Shown here: piece after piece, positions 1 through 13,300 of the stretch | Layout of the letters: the number at the start of each line of letters is the position of its first letter | Numbering within the stretch: position 1 is the stretch's first letter | Origin: Cucumis sativus | Taxonomy: Eukaryota > Streptophyta > Magnoliopsida > Cucurbitales > Cucurbitaceae | Assembly: GCF_000004075.3 (NCBI RefSeq) | Contig: NC_026656.2 | Location: 4,340,001-4,404,000, forward strand | DNA: 64,000 nucleotides | Direction of reading: 5' to 3' | Made by a program: the position numbers and the translations under genes | The notes under the pieces: generated by a model | The model's database searches: none | The model's input: only the letters and a program-made list of their open reading frames with translations | Told to the model about the DNA's origin: nothing

Positions 1-1090
1 CTGCTAAAGCTGCTAACTCGTGAGGTGGGAGTGCTACAAATGTACCAAAGCATATGTATGCTATGGAGTTGCGCTTCTCCTTGTCTAACCATTCGAGACA
101 TCCATACTCGTCGTTAATAATTGATTTCGGTGGTGTTACTAGGTTAATTGGTGCAATGGTGAGAAGTTCTTGAAGCTTTGGTTTAAGTATATCGAACATC
201 ACGGGCTCAGTTTCTTTGAAGCTGTTTACGACAACGACCGAAGCTTTGGGGAGATGTAATTCCATTTTATGTAACATGGTTGTAATTGGTGATTCCAAGT
301 CTCCACGAAACCCTTCATGGGGCAAGTCAATATTACGGATTTTTGAAAAGCCAGGGAGGAAGTTGATGACTTTCTCTTCGTCATCTCCTGCAAAAATCTA
401 ATCATATCTAAATCCTCAAGAAAAAAAAAATGTTATTTCCTTCTTAAAACAGTGAAGAGATATGTTTGGTTGATTGAGAATTTAATAAATTATTATTATG
501 GAAATAGTTCTTATTTTTAAAAGTTATTTTTCTATTTAAGAAAAAGGACTTGAAAAGTTAAAGTTGATCATGAGAATTGACCAACACATGCCTGAATCCA
601 CCAGATTTTGACGGAACAAATCGGTGTGAAGATGAACAACGAGGCTCCGTAGCCCAGCAATCCATACCGGAACCCAAGCCACCTCCATTTCCGCCGAAAT
701 CTCACCGGCAAACCACAAAAATGCGTCACTCACCACCCCTCCAACCTCCACAGCCGCCACCTCCCCCGCAATGGCCTCCTTAAAACTCCCACATGCCGCC
801 TTCAAGAAAAGCTCAACCGGCTCCTCCGGCACTCCCCATCTCCAGACGTATCCCTTCGGCAGACCGTCGCAAACGCTGTAAGGGAAAACGTTGTCGTTTG
901 GTTGGCCATCGTTGAAAAGGGCGGCATTGGAAGTTGCTGTGTTGAAGAAGGAGAATTTCACGTCGGGAGCGTCGCTGGCCAGTCGGCGGACGAGGCCGAG
1001 AAGACTACGAGGGTGGCTGCCAAAGGGGAAGGCTAAAACCAGCACTTGGTGCCTCCATTCATGACTTCTTGCTACTTCTTCCATGGACAT
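1..1090 (-). CDS. UDP-glycosyltransferase, UGT78-like flavonoid 3-O-glucosyltransferase (partial, 5' part)
   Basis: This family transfers glucose from UDP-glucose to the 3-hydroxyl of flavonols or anthocyanidins in the cytosol. Two exons are visible: 1090-592 and 387 to beyond position 1. The start is the MSMEEV methionine at 1090; an upstream in-frame ATG at 1171 gives an extension that does not look like the family. The N-terminus (HQVLVLAFPFGSHP) has the acceptor-side residues including the conserved His region, followed by a segment ending in DGLPKGYVW and then HLHTDLFRQNLVDSG. Exon 2 has FLPGFSKIRNIDLPHEG, then a conserved stretch containing GCLEWLDK and AYICFGTF. The donor-sugar PSPG box lies outside the window. 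The only in-frame junction uses a GC donor at 591-590 with an AG acceptor at 389-388, joining SG to DDEEK. The family call is strong; the exact acceptor flavonoid is inferred. Confidence 0.85.
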
Positions 1091-1199
1091 GGAGAAAAAG
1101 TGAAGCTTTTTTTTAGATATATTTGTAAAATGTAACTGATTAAGCCAAGTACTATACGCTTCAAAATTCACAGCTTAACTTTTTCTCCAAATTTCAATT

Positions 1200-4070
1200 A
1201 AGATAGTTTTGAATTTAATATAAAAAAAAGGTAACATATAAACTACAATTAGAACTCAAAGACTACACTAATCCAATAACTGATGGGAGACCCTCTCAAA
1301 CATCTCTAGGAGATGGAAGCTAGCTATCTACAAAACGGGAGAGTAGCAAACATTCTTAGCTTTAAGCCCTTCTTTTACCAACTCTTGTGTGATGTAGAAA
1401 ACAAAATATCATCATCAGTTACCAACTTTCCAACAAAAGGAAAAAAATCACACATTTCAAAGAGTAATTCTGACCTCATCAAAGATTTTCTACATCAACC
1501 ACCTTGATCCCACGCTAAGAAGGGATCATACTTTTTACAAACAATATATGAGTCTTCAAACTTTTGTGAGTAGAATATATCACACAGTACACACTTTACT
1601 TTATAATAAATATAATAATTTATGTCTTTTTCATTTTTCTAATAATTTAATCTACAAACTTTATTGTATAACCATCCATCAATTAACTATATCTATATTT
1701 TAAATTTGAAGTTGCAAAAAAAATATTAAGTTTCAATAGAAATTCTTATATAAATTGATTATTAGTCCTCAGTCTGTCAACTACAAAATCTAAATCACTA
1801 TAAGATACAAATTTACGTAATGATTTTTCTTGTGATACGGATTCAATTTAAAAAATGTGATGACATGAGTCCTATTATTATAAAAATATATTTTTACAAA
1901 CGTCCCATAATTAACACACCTAATTAAATAAATATAAATTAAAAACTAAACTTTTTTCTTTCCATCAAAATTGAATCTCTCACATGTTGTCTAGACTCTT
2001 CGTCCTTTATTTATTTTTTAGTTAAAAAAATATAACTGACATATTGATGTATAAACTACAAAAATAAAATAAATACAACACTTATGTTTTAAAATAAACA
2101 CTATGAAATTGTAAACAAATATTTCCACAATAATCATAAACCTCAAAAAAAAAAAAAAAAGAAAGAAAATAATAATTGGGAGATAGAGAAAAATAACATG
2201 TCAATTAACCATAAAATATACCAAACTTGAGGCACTAAAAAATTTATATGTTGATGAATTTTATTAAGCATATGAGTTGGAAAGTGAAAAAGAATGACAA
2301 TGTGCCAAAATGGCAACGATCAAAATTTAGTTGATAGTGATTTTTGAGTTCTCTCATAAAAGTTCAATTTAACATCTAGCGTTCAAATAAAAATTACAAC
2401 CTTAGATTATTAAAAGTGATTATCTTATTTTGACATCCTAATAATCCAAATATATGAGTCACCTCATCATTCTGCTAGAGAGTTAAAGAGAATTATCTCA
2501 AGAACGAATGTTCCTCTAAGGTGTGATCACTCCTAAGTTATCTAATCTCGTGAAAGTATATAGTAAAAGCGGAAGATTCGTCCTTGAAAAAAGAGTATCA
2601 ACCTACGAGAAGACAATAAAATTGAGGATTTGCCTTATTTTGAGTTGTATTTTCAATATTATTTAATTTATTTCTCTGTAATTTCTTCTTTGTTTCTTTA
2701 CCCATTGAACATTCTCTTGTAGCTATGATTTCCAATTTAATGAACTTTATCATTTTATATCTAGGCATGAGCTAAATTCTCTATGGAGTTCAATTATGTG
2801 GACACCCTTGGTTTAATTTTATGCCTCCAGCTTCGTACCTCTTTAACTTATGTGTTTCATTTGTTGTTTAGGAAGAAATATTGTTAAGTTAAACTAATCA
2901 TTTAATTTAGCAATCTAGCATATAAAATTAGGATGTAACATAGTCCATAAAGGAATATGGGACTAGAAGCCTAGAAATAGGAGTTTCATGTTGTCTTAGA
3001 AATAAGAAACACCCTAAGTTATCTAGCTAACCATGAAAATAATAGGCATTAGATGCTTGAAACTTTTAAAAGGAACTTGATGTACACGATCGAATAGAAT
3101 AATTTTTTTTTATTTATGACTATACCACAATTCCAATATGATGCAACCGCGTTAACTAAGGCACATTGCCCATTGGTTGAAACATAATTATATCAATATA
3201 TTCAACACTTTTGTTTTCAACAATTATACTTCAAAACAACTTATTTTATGGATTAAGTTTTAGTTTGTATCAAACAATTCTTTCTTAAAAGAATTGAATT
3301 GAATTAATTGGACGAATAGTCTCATTCAATTCATCCTCACATTCAAAACTTTGTCACTAAAATTGATGTAAAACAAATAAAATTATCCCAATATTTCAAA
3401 ATATCATAAGATAATTAATCCTAGAAAACAATGTTAAACCAAGATGTATATATATAATATTTCTTTCTTCAAACACAAAACCAGTGTATGCAATTTAATA
3501 GTACGACATGTCGACAAGAAAATTAAATTTCCCATTAATTAAATTTCTTCTTCTTATTAAAAAAATCCGCATTTACAAATTTCCCAAATTGCCCTTCGCA
3601 GTGCGTAAATCTGAGTCAGTGTGTGCTTATCCAATTTTAAATGAATAAACCAATTTGCCACGTCAACTTTTTTGCTAATTTTAACAATTTCAGTGGTTAC
3701 CTAACAATACATCACTGCCCAATAATAACACAACTTGTCACCTGCTTTTTTATCCAACAATCGGTGAAGTTATCATATCCATCTAGATAAGTCATTTTGG
3801 TTTACGCTTTTTATTTATGAAATTAATTATCTTTAAAATAATGAAAGAGAACTAATTGGTCAAAGACAAAAAAGCCCCTGAAATTTGTTCACTATTATGC
3901 GTTTTAGGAGATACGAGAGACTCTCTTTAATTGAGTAATGATTTGAAATAATCGATTTGATTTCATCCGAGTTTTGCGAATTTTGATTCAATTTATGCAT
4001 TATTATATTCATTATCTAAAAAAATGGATTTCAAAATTTATCCGTTTCCTATTCTTCCTTGGATTGCCCC
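1200..4070. other. intergenic, no gene seen
   Basis: AT-rich spacer between the divergently transcribed glycosyltransferase and xylose isomerase. No coding frame with family features is visible. The stretch around 2460-2850 has the look of old non-coding retroelement sequence, but I could not identify a family. Confidence 0.5.
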
Positions 4071-4073
4071 CAC

Positions 4074-4080
4074 TATATAT
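4074..4080 (+). promoter_or_regulatory. possible TATA box of xylose isomerase
   Basis: TATATAT about 350 bp before the ATG. That distance is sensible if the 5' UTR carries an intron: a GTGAG donor at 4198 and a TTGCAG acceptor ending at 4410 fit. Positional inference only. Confidence 0.35.
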
Positions 4081-4426
4081 TTCACCCTTCGATGTCCACT
4101 GATGAGATGTGGATTGATATTTCGTACTCCTTTGAGGATCACTTCAATTCCTAATCGTGACTCTCTTTCTTTCTTCGCTTTTTTCTCATCTGGGTCGGTG
4201 AGTTTTTCACATTTTTCACTGTGCCCCTTCTCATTTTTGCACTTTTTCTCATCTGGGTCTGCAGTTTCTCTTCTTGATTCTGTTGCGATCGCTGTAAAAT
4301 TGGCTGATTCTTTGTTTTTGGGTACCCAGGATTTTTGGTTCCATTGTTGATGATTTGTTTGTTTGCATGTTTGTTGTTTCTGATTGAGGTTTATGCGGTG
4401 AATGTTGCAGAAATAGGAAAAAGAAG

Positions 4427-7400
4427 ATGAAGTCTCGGGAAATATCGGTTCTGCTTCTGTGTTTGCTTGGGTTTGTTCTCGGAGCGGTGAGCAATTTCTT
4501 CTTCTTCTTTTTTCATCGTCTTTGTTTATTTTGATCGAGTGTGGTTCTACTTTTTTTCGGTATCTGTGATTTTTGTTTCTGTGTCGTTTTGAATGAATGT
4601 GCTTTGGGATTCTTGCAGATTGCTAATTCTCACACATGTCCTGCTGATCTAAGTAGTGAATGCAGTCATTCTGGGGATTGGGAAGGGGAATTTTTCCCTG
4701 GTATTCCCAAGATTAAGTATGAGGTATGCTGGTGTGATGAATCAAAAAATCGTTTGTCTTTGTATACTGTAATGAATTCTGCCTAGAATGTTATATAAAT
4801 TCAATTCGATTATAGTTTCTGCAAGTTTTACTTTTTTTTGGATAAGTTTGCATTATTTTAAGGGCCTGTTTGGATTGGAAAAAGTATTTTTTAAGTAGCT
4901 TTTTTTTTTGAACTCTTTTGATAACAACAATATTCTTTGGAAGTGTTTCAAAAGATTTTTTGAGTAATGGAATGCACCCTAAATTTTCATGGTGTGACAA
5001 GTTCGAAGTGATTTTGAAAACTACACTTATACATTGCTTGCTTGTCCGAAGATGATAATCTACGCATACCATACCATAAGTAACAAAGAACTCTTTTTTT
5101 TTTCTTTCGGTTCTTTCCTTATGTATCAGGGTCCCACTAGCAAAAATCCACTGGCATATAAATGGTATAATGCTGATGAGGAGATTCTTGGGAAGAAAAT
5201 GAAGGTTTTGTTTCTTTATTCACTGTATTGTTTGGGATTCAAAGCGTATGTTAATTGTCTCTGAGAGGACATATTGTGCCCACAGGACTGGATGAGATTC
5301 AGTGTTGCATATTGGCATACATTCCGTGGGACTGGAGCAGACCCATTTGGTGCTGCCACCAAGCATTGGCCATGGGAAGATGGTACCAATTCAGTGGCTA
5401 TGGCAAAGAGGAGGAGTAAGTGATGAATCCACAAACTCGACCCTATTTGGTAAATGCGGCCGGTCAATCTAACTGACATGAGTTTATTTTTTGATCCGCA
5501 GTGAGAGCTAACTTCGAGTTCATAAACAAACTTGGGGTTGAGTGGTGGTGCTTCCATGACAGAGATATAGCCCCAGATGCGCCTACTTTGGAGGTATTAT
5601 TAAGTTTCTTGTATCCTCTCCTTTTGCATGTTTGGGATTCTATAGCATCTGTGTCCTCTACTTTGGAGGTATTCCTAGATGCACAAACTAAGTTTCTCGT
5701 TAATTTTGCAAACTAAGCTTCTATTCTGTTTGTATGATTTTCATAGGAAACTAATGCAAACTTTGATGAAGTGGTGGCTGTTGCTAAAGAGCTTCAGGTA
5801 ATTTTATTTCTTATATATTTGGGTTTCTTTTTTATTAATGTATTTAGATATTAGCTTACTGAATATGAAAGTGGTTTTATTTTTACTGCTTAATGTGGGG
5901 CATGGGGTTTGTGATTCATATCCTTATGTCACTTTGTTGGTGATTCTATAGCATTATTAACCTTTGAGTTTGATGACCTCACTGATATTGAGTTTGCATT
6001 ACCGTATCTTGCAGGGAACCAAAATTAAACCTCTGTGGGTTACGGCACAACTCTTCATGCACCCTCGATACATGCACGGTGGTGCTACTAGGTAATACAT
6101 TTGACCTTTGTTATGTGTAGCTGTTCCTGATATCATTATTTGAGCTTCTTTTTTTTTTTTCCTGCAGCTCTGAAGTTGGTGTTTATGCTTATGCTGCTGC
6201 TCAAGTCAAGAAAGCAATGGAGGTGAGTGTGAAGACACTTATAAGTCATTCCATGCTTAGTTTAGTTTAAAATTTAATATTGAATAATAATCTATGCTAA
6301 TCTTTCATTGTCTTCAGGTCGCTCATTATTTGGGGGCAGAAAACTATGTATTCTGGGGTGGCCGTGAGGGTTATCAGACTCTACTGAACACTGACATGGG
6401 GAGAGAGCTTGATCATATGGTGAGTTATTATAAAATTTTCAGTTAGTAAGAAAAGATATATGGAAATAGCTTTCTTGTGTTTTGTTATTAGATTAACTGT
6501 TATTTATTGTTTCTCCCATTCGGAACCTAGCTATAAAGATTTTTTATCTAATTTGGTTGCAGGCTAGGTTTTTTCAAGCTGCCGTTGCCTACAAGAAGAA
6601 GATTGGATTCAATGGTATGTTGCATTTCCAAATATTCCAAAGAGCTGAGAAATTCACAATGGAACTTATGAATTCCTTGGGACTTTTAATGGTAGTTTGT
6701 CAGTGTTAAATTATTTTCTTGAACTTTGTAGGAACATTGTTAATTGAACCCAAGCCCCAAGAGCCTACAAAACACCAGTGCGTTATTTACTTTCTTTCTT
6801 ACTTCCTTTCTCTTTTTTCATTGGTTTGCCCATCAAATACACACACCTCCTGTATCGGGCTTGTGACTTGTTAGCTTCTATACTTATGAATTTATGAATT
6901 TATTTTTTATTTTATCAGATATGATTGGGATGCTGCAACATCTGCTAATTTCCTGCGGAAGTATGGTCTTATTGGTAATTGTTTTGTCTTCTCTCTTAAT
7001 TCGTGAATATCTTGATGTTTTACTTTTATACAAAAAGTTTGACCCTTCTTTCCTCTTACAATGCTCTTAATGCTTTTACATTATTGAACCTGGTTTTTAT
7101 TCCCCTCATTTCTTTCTTTCTCTATAGATGAATTTCAGCTCAACATTGAATGCAATCATGTCACCCTATCGGGTCACAGGTAAGCAATCCATAAGAAATG
7201 ATTGATTTTGATTACTTGTCTTTTAACTTCGGTTACAGTTCATAATTTAGTAACTTTTAACATTTCTGAGAACTTCTTCTGTTTGTACATTTCAGTTGCC
7301 ACCATGATCTTGAAACTGCGAGGCTCAATGGGATTCTTGGAAGCATCGATGCAAACACTGGCGATCCTCAAGTTGGTATGAACCAAACCTTTTAAGAATT

Positions 7401-8869
7401 AGAACTATTACGGACGTTATCACATCAGACATGACATTAAAAAGGCATAGCATGGTGGAATACTAATTTTAGCTATTTAATGTCACAGGTTGGGATACTG
7501 ATCAATTTATGACCGACATCGCAGAGGCGACTATGGTTATGCTAAGTGTTGTGAGAAATGTATGTAATGTATCTTGGTTCAGTTTGCCAAGAGTCATCTG
7601 TTCAAAGCTTTACAACATGAAAGAATATCCAATCACAGAACTTATTGATTTTTTTTTTTGTGGGCAGGGCGGATTGGCACCTGGTGGATTCAACTTTGAT
7701 GCGAAATTGTTAGTTCTCTCATTTATTTTATATTTCCATCTTTCTCAGACTATGTATGGTGTTATTGTTATTCATTGCTGACCTTGGCTGCTGCATCAAC
7801 TACAGGCGAAGAGAGAGCACAGATGTTGAAGATTTGTTTATTGCTCACATTGGTGGAATGGACACCCTTGCCCGTGGTCTTCGAAATGTTGCTAAGCTAC
7901 TTGAGGTAGTCTCTTCATTCCTAACCTTCTCTTGTCATTTCAAATTTAGTATAATAGGTTCTACCTCCTGCTGGAATCTATTAATAATGTCTAATGGTGA
8001 TGTCTTGAAAAAGGATGGTTCTCTAACTGAGCTTGTTCGCAAGAGATACGAGAGTTTTGACACTGAGATTGGTGCACAAATAGAGGTAAGCTATTCTAAT
8101 TACTTCACTATCTATTTGATTTTTTTTTTTTTTTACAGTGATTTAATGTAAATTTACATTTGGTGCAGGCTGGTAAGGCTGATTTTGAGTTTCTTGAGAA
8201 GAAGGCCTTGGAATGGGGAGAGCCAAAGGTTCCTTCTGCCAAGCAGGTACATACATAACATACTCCCATATTCTTATGAAATGATACTCATAATTCATAT
8301 AAGACCTGAGAACTCAATTTAACCAACCGAACTGTACTGTTGATCAAATAAACTAGAATTTTTTGGTTTGAGTTAGAAACATTTAAAATTTTCCAAAAAT
8401 ATTAGAAAATCCTTTTTATCTACCATAGAGTGACATTCATATATCCAGAACCAGTTTGATTGTATTTGATTCAACAATTCTTTTTAGAATGTTTTACTCC
8501 CAACAACATTTAGGATCATTTAGAAAATAATTTAGATTTCTCAAGTATGTACCTGAGAGAAAACCCACTTGGAATAACACCCACTATTTCCAAAAGATTT
8601 TTTTACTTTAATAAATAAACTTTGAAGTGTTTCCCAGACTGTTTTGAGTGGTTGATTAAATTTCAAAGCCATCAGTAACAACTCAACCGAAAATTTATAT
8701 GATTGGATTGGGTTGAACCTATGAAGTTAGGATCAAGTTGAGCAAGTTTGTAACCCAAGTTGAACCGAATATATTATTGTTGTATTTTTGTTGGCTTTAT
8801 ATGTGAATGGGTGATGTATGTGCAATGTTTCAGGAACTTGCTGAGATGATTTTCCAGTCAGCACTGTGA
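4427..8869 (+). CDS. xylose isomerase (D-xylose to D-xylulose), secretory-pathway type
   Basis: Converts D-xylose to D-xylulose using two divalent metals. Twenty coding exons: 4427-4486, 4619-4723, 5130-5204, 5286-5415, 5502-5593, 5747-5797, 6015-6091, 6168-6222, 6318-6419, 6563-6614, 6732-6777, 6919-6974, 7128-7179, 7296-7375, 7489-7559, 7668-7708, 7806-7905, 8014-8085, 8169-8246, 8834-8869. They sum to 1431 nt, 476 aa, almost the length of the Arabidopsis protein, and all phases close. Residues 1 to about 22 form a hydrophobic signal peptide. The active-site His is in FHDRDIAP (about residue 142), a metal Glu is in [10 protein letters not shown] (about 272), and [10 protein letters not shown] and GWDTDQF are further metal and substrate motifs. 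Odd points: Val at about residue 180 in LWVTAQLF, where homologs have Gly, and a weak AAAAAG acceptor before exon 18. A 5' UTR intron (4198-4410) is likely. Confidence 0.95.
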
Positions 8870-10070
8870 AGAAACAAGAGCAGTTCCTAGTTCTCTTAGT
8901 TTTTGTTCTTTTTTTATTCCCTTATGGTTTAAAATAATGAAGGTCCATTATTCATGGGTTCAGACTTGTTCTGATTATGGCAGAAAAGTACATATAGAAC
9001 AGATAGTCTTAGGTTCAAGTCTAGCATGTAACTTTACCTTTGTTGGGTATCATTAATTTAACTTATGACAAAGGGTGACAAAGGGAAGTGGTATGTGAAT
9101 TTTATTGGGATTTATAAATATGACTTTTTTTTATTAAGTCTTTTTTATTCTATAGTCCTCTTTATGATTTTCTTGCAAATAATAGAGAAACTTTGGATAT
9201 GAATAATAAAAGGAAGGTATGGTTTGATAAGTGTTAGTTTAGTGGTGCGATTTCAAAATATTTTGTATCTTATATACCTAGTTTTAGTCACATTAGCAAC
9301 CAATATAAGTTTACAACACCAATTATACATACTTGAAGAAGAAAAACAGGCTAAATCACAAAATATATCATTCAATTGTTTTGAAATTAGTATCATTCTT
9401 TTAAAAAGTTTCAAAATAACTCTTGGATTTTCAAAATAGGAATTCAATCAAAATTGGTGGTGTTGATCTAAAATGACATGATAGTGTTTCAATTCTAATT
9501 TCCTCCCACAGATATCAAATACTTTCCTAGTTAAATCGATTCAAACCAAGTTAAAAAAATTATAGTTCTGTTTGTTGAGTAACTCTTTAACTTTTTTCTT
9601 TAGCCTCTACTTGAGATTCTTAACTCTTTGTTCTATTTTTAACTCCTTGTTCTCTTTGTCCGTCACAACTTTAATTTAGTTTTTTGAATTTATTTTCGTT
9701 CATGACCTTCCTTTATCTTTGACCTCTTGTTTCTTTCTCGTGTTCGAAGAAAAACATGAGTGTAAAAGAAGAAAACATAAGAAAATGGAAGAAGAAATGA
9801 AAAAAGAAAGAAAGAAAAAAGAGATATGGTTGTAAAATACTTGGAGCAACACAGTTAGAATGGTCTTGGAAAAAAGAGAAATGAAAATTAAGAAGGAATT
9901 TGGATGATATTAATATTATTAAGCAAAAAAGAAAGAATATATAAATATAAATAAATATACCTCGGAAGTGACGTGGATTGAACGCACCGTAGCGGGAGCA
10001 ACACCGCCATCTAACAATTTACTTTTCTGTTACCCAAAATTTCCAACTCCATTTCTCTGAATTGGCGATA
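8870..10070. other. 3' flank and intergenic, no gene seen
   Basis: Xylose isomerase 3' UTR and AT-rich spacer before ARL1. The open frames at 9224-9447 on both strands are low-complexity and show no family features. Confidence 0.5.
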
Positions 10071-10188
10071 CCAATTGGAGCACATCGCCACCCACTTCTT
10101 CTTCTTCTTCTTCACTCTGACTCTTCTTTACAACCCCACTTCTTTCCCTAGATTCCTCATTCAATTCATAATCCTCACAACAACGCAG

Positions 10189-10274
10189 GTTTCTATCATC
10201 TTCAATTCCCCATTTTTTTTCATTTTTTACTTCTCTTTTCAATTTTCAGTCTCTGCTTGCTTCTTCTTTTTCAG
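10189..10274 (+). other. probable 5' UTR intron of ARL1
   Basis: A CAG|GT donor at 10189 and a pyrimidine-rich TTTTTCAG acceptor ending at 10274 bracket 86 bp of T-rich DNA just upstream of the start codon. Inferred from splice signals only. Confidence 0.4.
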
Positions 10275-10355
10275 GGATGTATTGAGCCTCTGCGTTTGAG
10301 ATCTGATCATTTAATCTATCTATAACTATAACCCATCATTTCCTTTCTTCACATC

Positions 10356-13300
10356 ATGGGGATTTTGTTTACTCGAATGTTTTCTTCGCTTTTTGGAAAT
10401 AAGGAAGCTCGGATCCTTGTTCTTGGTCTCGATAATGCTGGCAAAACTACAATTCTCTGTACGTTTTTCTTCATTTCTTTTTGTTTGACTTCCTTATGTG
10501 TTGTTGGGTTTCTCTCCTTTTTTTTTTTTTTTTTTGATGGACACTTGCGCGCCATTTTCTGATGGATTCTTTCCTTAATGTTGTGCAGATCGGCTTCAGA
10601 TGGGGGAGGTTGTCTCCACTATTCCAAGTTTGTATTCTCTCCAAATGTGATCTTCTGGTTTTCCTGTAATTAGAGCATTTCGTTGTTCATGAGAATTAGA
10701 ATTAGAATTTTCGGCATTCGGGTTTAATAGGGGTTGTGTCAAATTACCATAGTAGTTGCTGCATTAGTTTTGTAGATCACATAATACTAGTGTTTAACCT
10801 TTAAAACTATGGTTGCCTCATTCATTTCTCTTTCAAGACTTCTAGTGTTTGAACCTTTTGTATCTTCTCTTACTTTTTCTGTGGGCTTCCTATTCTATTT
10901 AGAGAAGGGGAAGAGATTGGAAGTTACATCTTGAATTTTAAAATTTAACTACAAAAAGCTTTGGTATCAATTTTATTTTTCAATTGTTTAATTGTAGATA
11001 GTGAAAAGTGCATTGAAAACAACCATTAGTGGTTAACCTAGAGTCGCAGGCTATAGATCTAGTTTCACTAAAGATGACGAATTCAAACTATGGTAGAATG
11101 TTGTGAATTTTACATGAGAATTTTCTATGACTTGGTTTTTTTCTGCGGAAATATCAAACTAGGTTGTGCGTAATGCTACACCTTGGATTTGTCAGTATGT
11201 CTTTTTTTCCTTCTTCTATTGCTATTTTATGAGGTTTTACTTGTGTAAATTTGGTGGGGTATTTTTGTTCTGTATCCATTTGGTTCTTTGATGCTTCCTA
11301 ATGACTTCTTGTTACAGTATCTTCAATATTTCTTAATGGAAGATTCATTAGTGAAAAGTTGAATTGAAAATAATTGTTTATTGTATTGGCATTCCTTCAG
11401 CTACTGTTCAAATGCCTAATAAACTTTATCCTTTTTTTAATGCAGCAATTGGGTTTAATGTTGAAACTGTTCAGTACAATAATATCAAATTCCAGGTCTG
11501 GGATCTTGGTAAGCCAATCTAGGTCCTTGTATCTTTAAGTGAAGATACGTGATCTCATGTTGTATCATTTTTTCCACCACTAATTTGATGGGATCACAAA
11601 ACACTTTAGAGAACAAAAGCAGAGAAAGAGAAAGGAGCATGCTTTGTTCTGCTAGAAGTAGATTATGACGATTAATGTTCCTTATAGAAAAATGAAAGAT
11701 TGTGCAGATTTGTATTGATTTTATTCTAAGTAATACTTACATGTAATCCGGCATGAAAATTAGTTTCATATTATTTAGCATTAATATTGCTAAGTTGATA
11801 TAATACTACCATTGTTGTTGTTGTTATTACTATTTTATTTTACTTTTTGCTGTACGAACCAATTCCAACGAGGGGCAAATATTTTAGTCGTGTTTGGTTG
11901 CATGTCCATGCTTTCTTCTTACTATGACAAGCTTACCAACTTGGAGCAAATATTAACTTTGATTATTTTTTAAAATCCATCAGAGCATCTTGGTTATGTC
12001 GTTAATTGTTTTTCGTTGTCTGTAATGCAGGAGGACAGACTAGTATCAGGTTAGTTTTTTCCATTTGCCAGTCCTTAGATATTTCCCAAGAAAGTTGAAA
12101 GTTCATGTGTTTTTTATTTTTTTATCTGATGCTTAGTTAAAATCTCTAGCTTGTTGAAATTATATCTGCTAAATGTTATGTAAGACTGAATTGAATACGA
12201 TCTATTTAACCAAAAAAGAAAAAGAAAAAGATCGTTTGAAGGTTGGGGGGGGGGGGGGGGTCTTTTTCGTTCTTCTCCTGGATCAGCTTACAGTTCAATG
12301 CATTTACAATTTCTTTGGTGTATATTTTAATTTAAAAAAAGATAAAGAAAACAAAGAAACTCTATAGTTTATTAGAATTGTAAAGACACTCTTGAACGGA
12401 GATACCTAGTTTTGCTTGTGTCTGTAAATTTCTTCGTCAAAATTTGAATATCATTTCTATCAAGAAGATGGTTTTGTGCAACCTAGCACCCCTAAGTGAG
12501 GTAGGATGCTTTTCATTTTCTTTTCTGCCTGAAATATTCAACTAGGTGCCTCCCTTTGGCTTTTACCTCCAATTCCTAGATCAATGATTTCTTCAGCTGG
12601 AAGGAGAGTACAATATAGTTTTTTTAATCAAAAGAAAAGATAAGAGGCGTTTTCCCTCTTTTCTCTTCTTTATTTTTCCCTTTAAATTGAAGACTTGTAC
12701 TATGTTTCTTCTGATAATTATGATAATGTAATTCGTCTTCACTACTGCTAATTCTTCCTTTTCTAAGAAGCTATTTGATTGCACACTTGCAATTATACCA
12801 AATTCTGAAGTAAAGGGAATTGGTCTGGACTTTATTAGGTTCTTAGAGGGATTGAATGGTTTATGGTAAACTTCATGATTATTGTTGTATAGTTATCATA
12901 AAATCCTACATACATGATTAATATTATAATTATGATTTAATTAATATTATAATTATCCTTTCGTGTTCAGTTATTCTCTTTCCCCTTCCTCCTCCTCCCT
13001 CCCTTTTCTCTCACCTTTAAATGCGTTGATCACTAGTATTTGTAATTATAGCCTTCATATAATTCTATTCGATTGTACGTTGTCCTTTTTTATTGTATGA
13101 ATTGATCAGACTCCTTTGTTGAGGTTGGGGATTGTTTGTATTCTTGTAAGCCCATGTTTAGTTTTTATTTCTCTCAATGAATGCGTGTAAGTAGAAATCT
13201 TGGGTTATTCTAGAGAGAAGTGGAAGGGGATTCATAACCTTGTTCATTTGAGCCAGTATCAGTCTATCAGACGTCACTTCATGAATAGTTTCTCATGTCA

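Noticed and set aside
577-783. Proline-rich plus-strand open frame
   Set aside because: It is the antisense shadow of the glycosyltransferase exon 1.
4859-4985. GGGCCTGTTTGGATTGG motif in xylose isomerase intron 2 as a MITE start
   Set aside because: The motif is common at plant MITE ends, but no matching inverted end was found in the intron.
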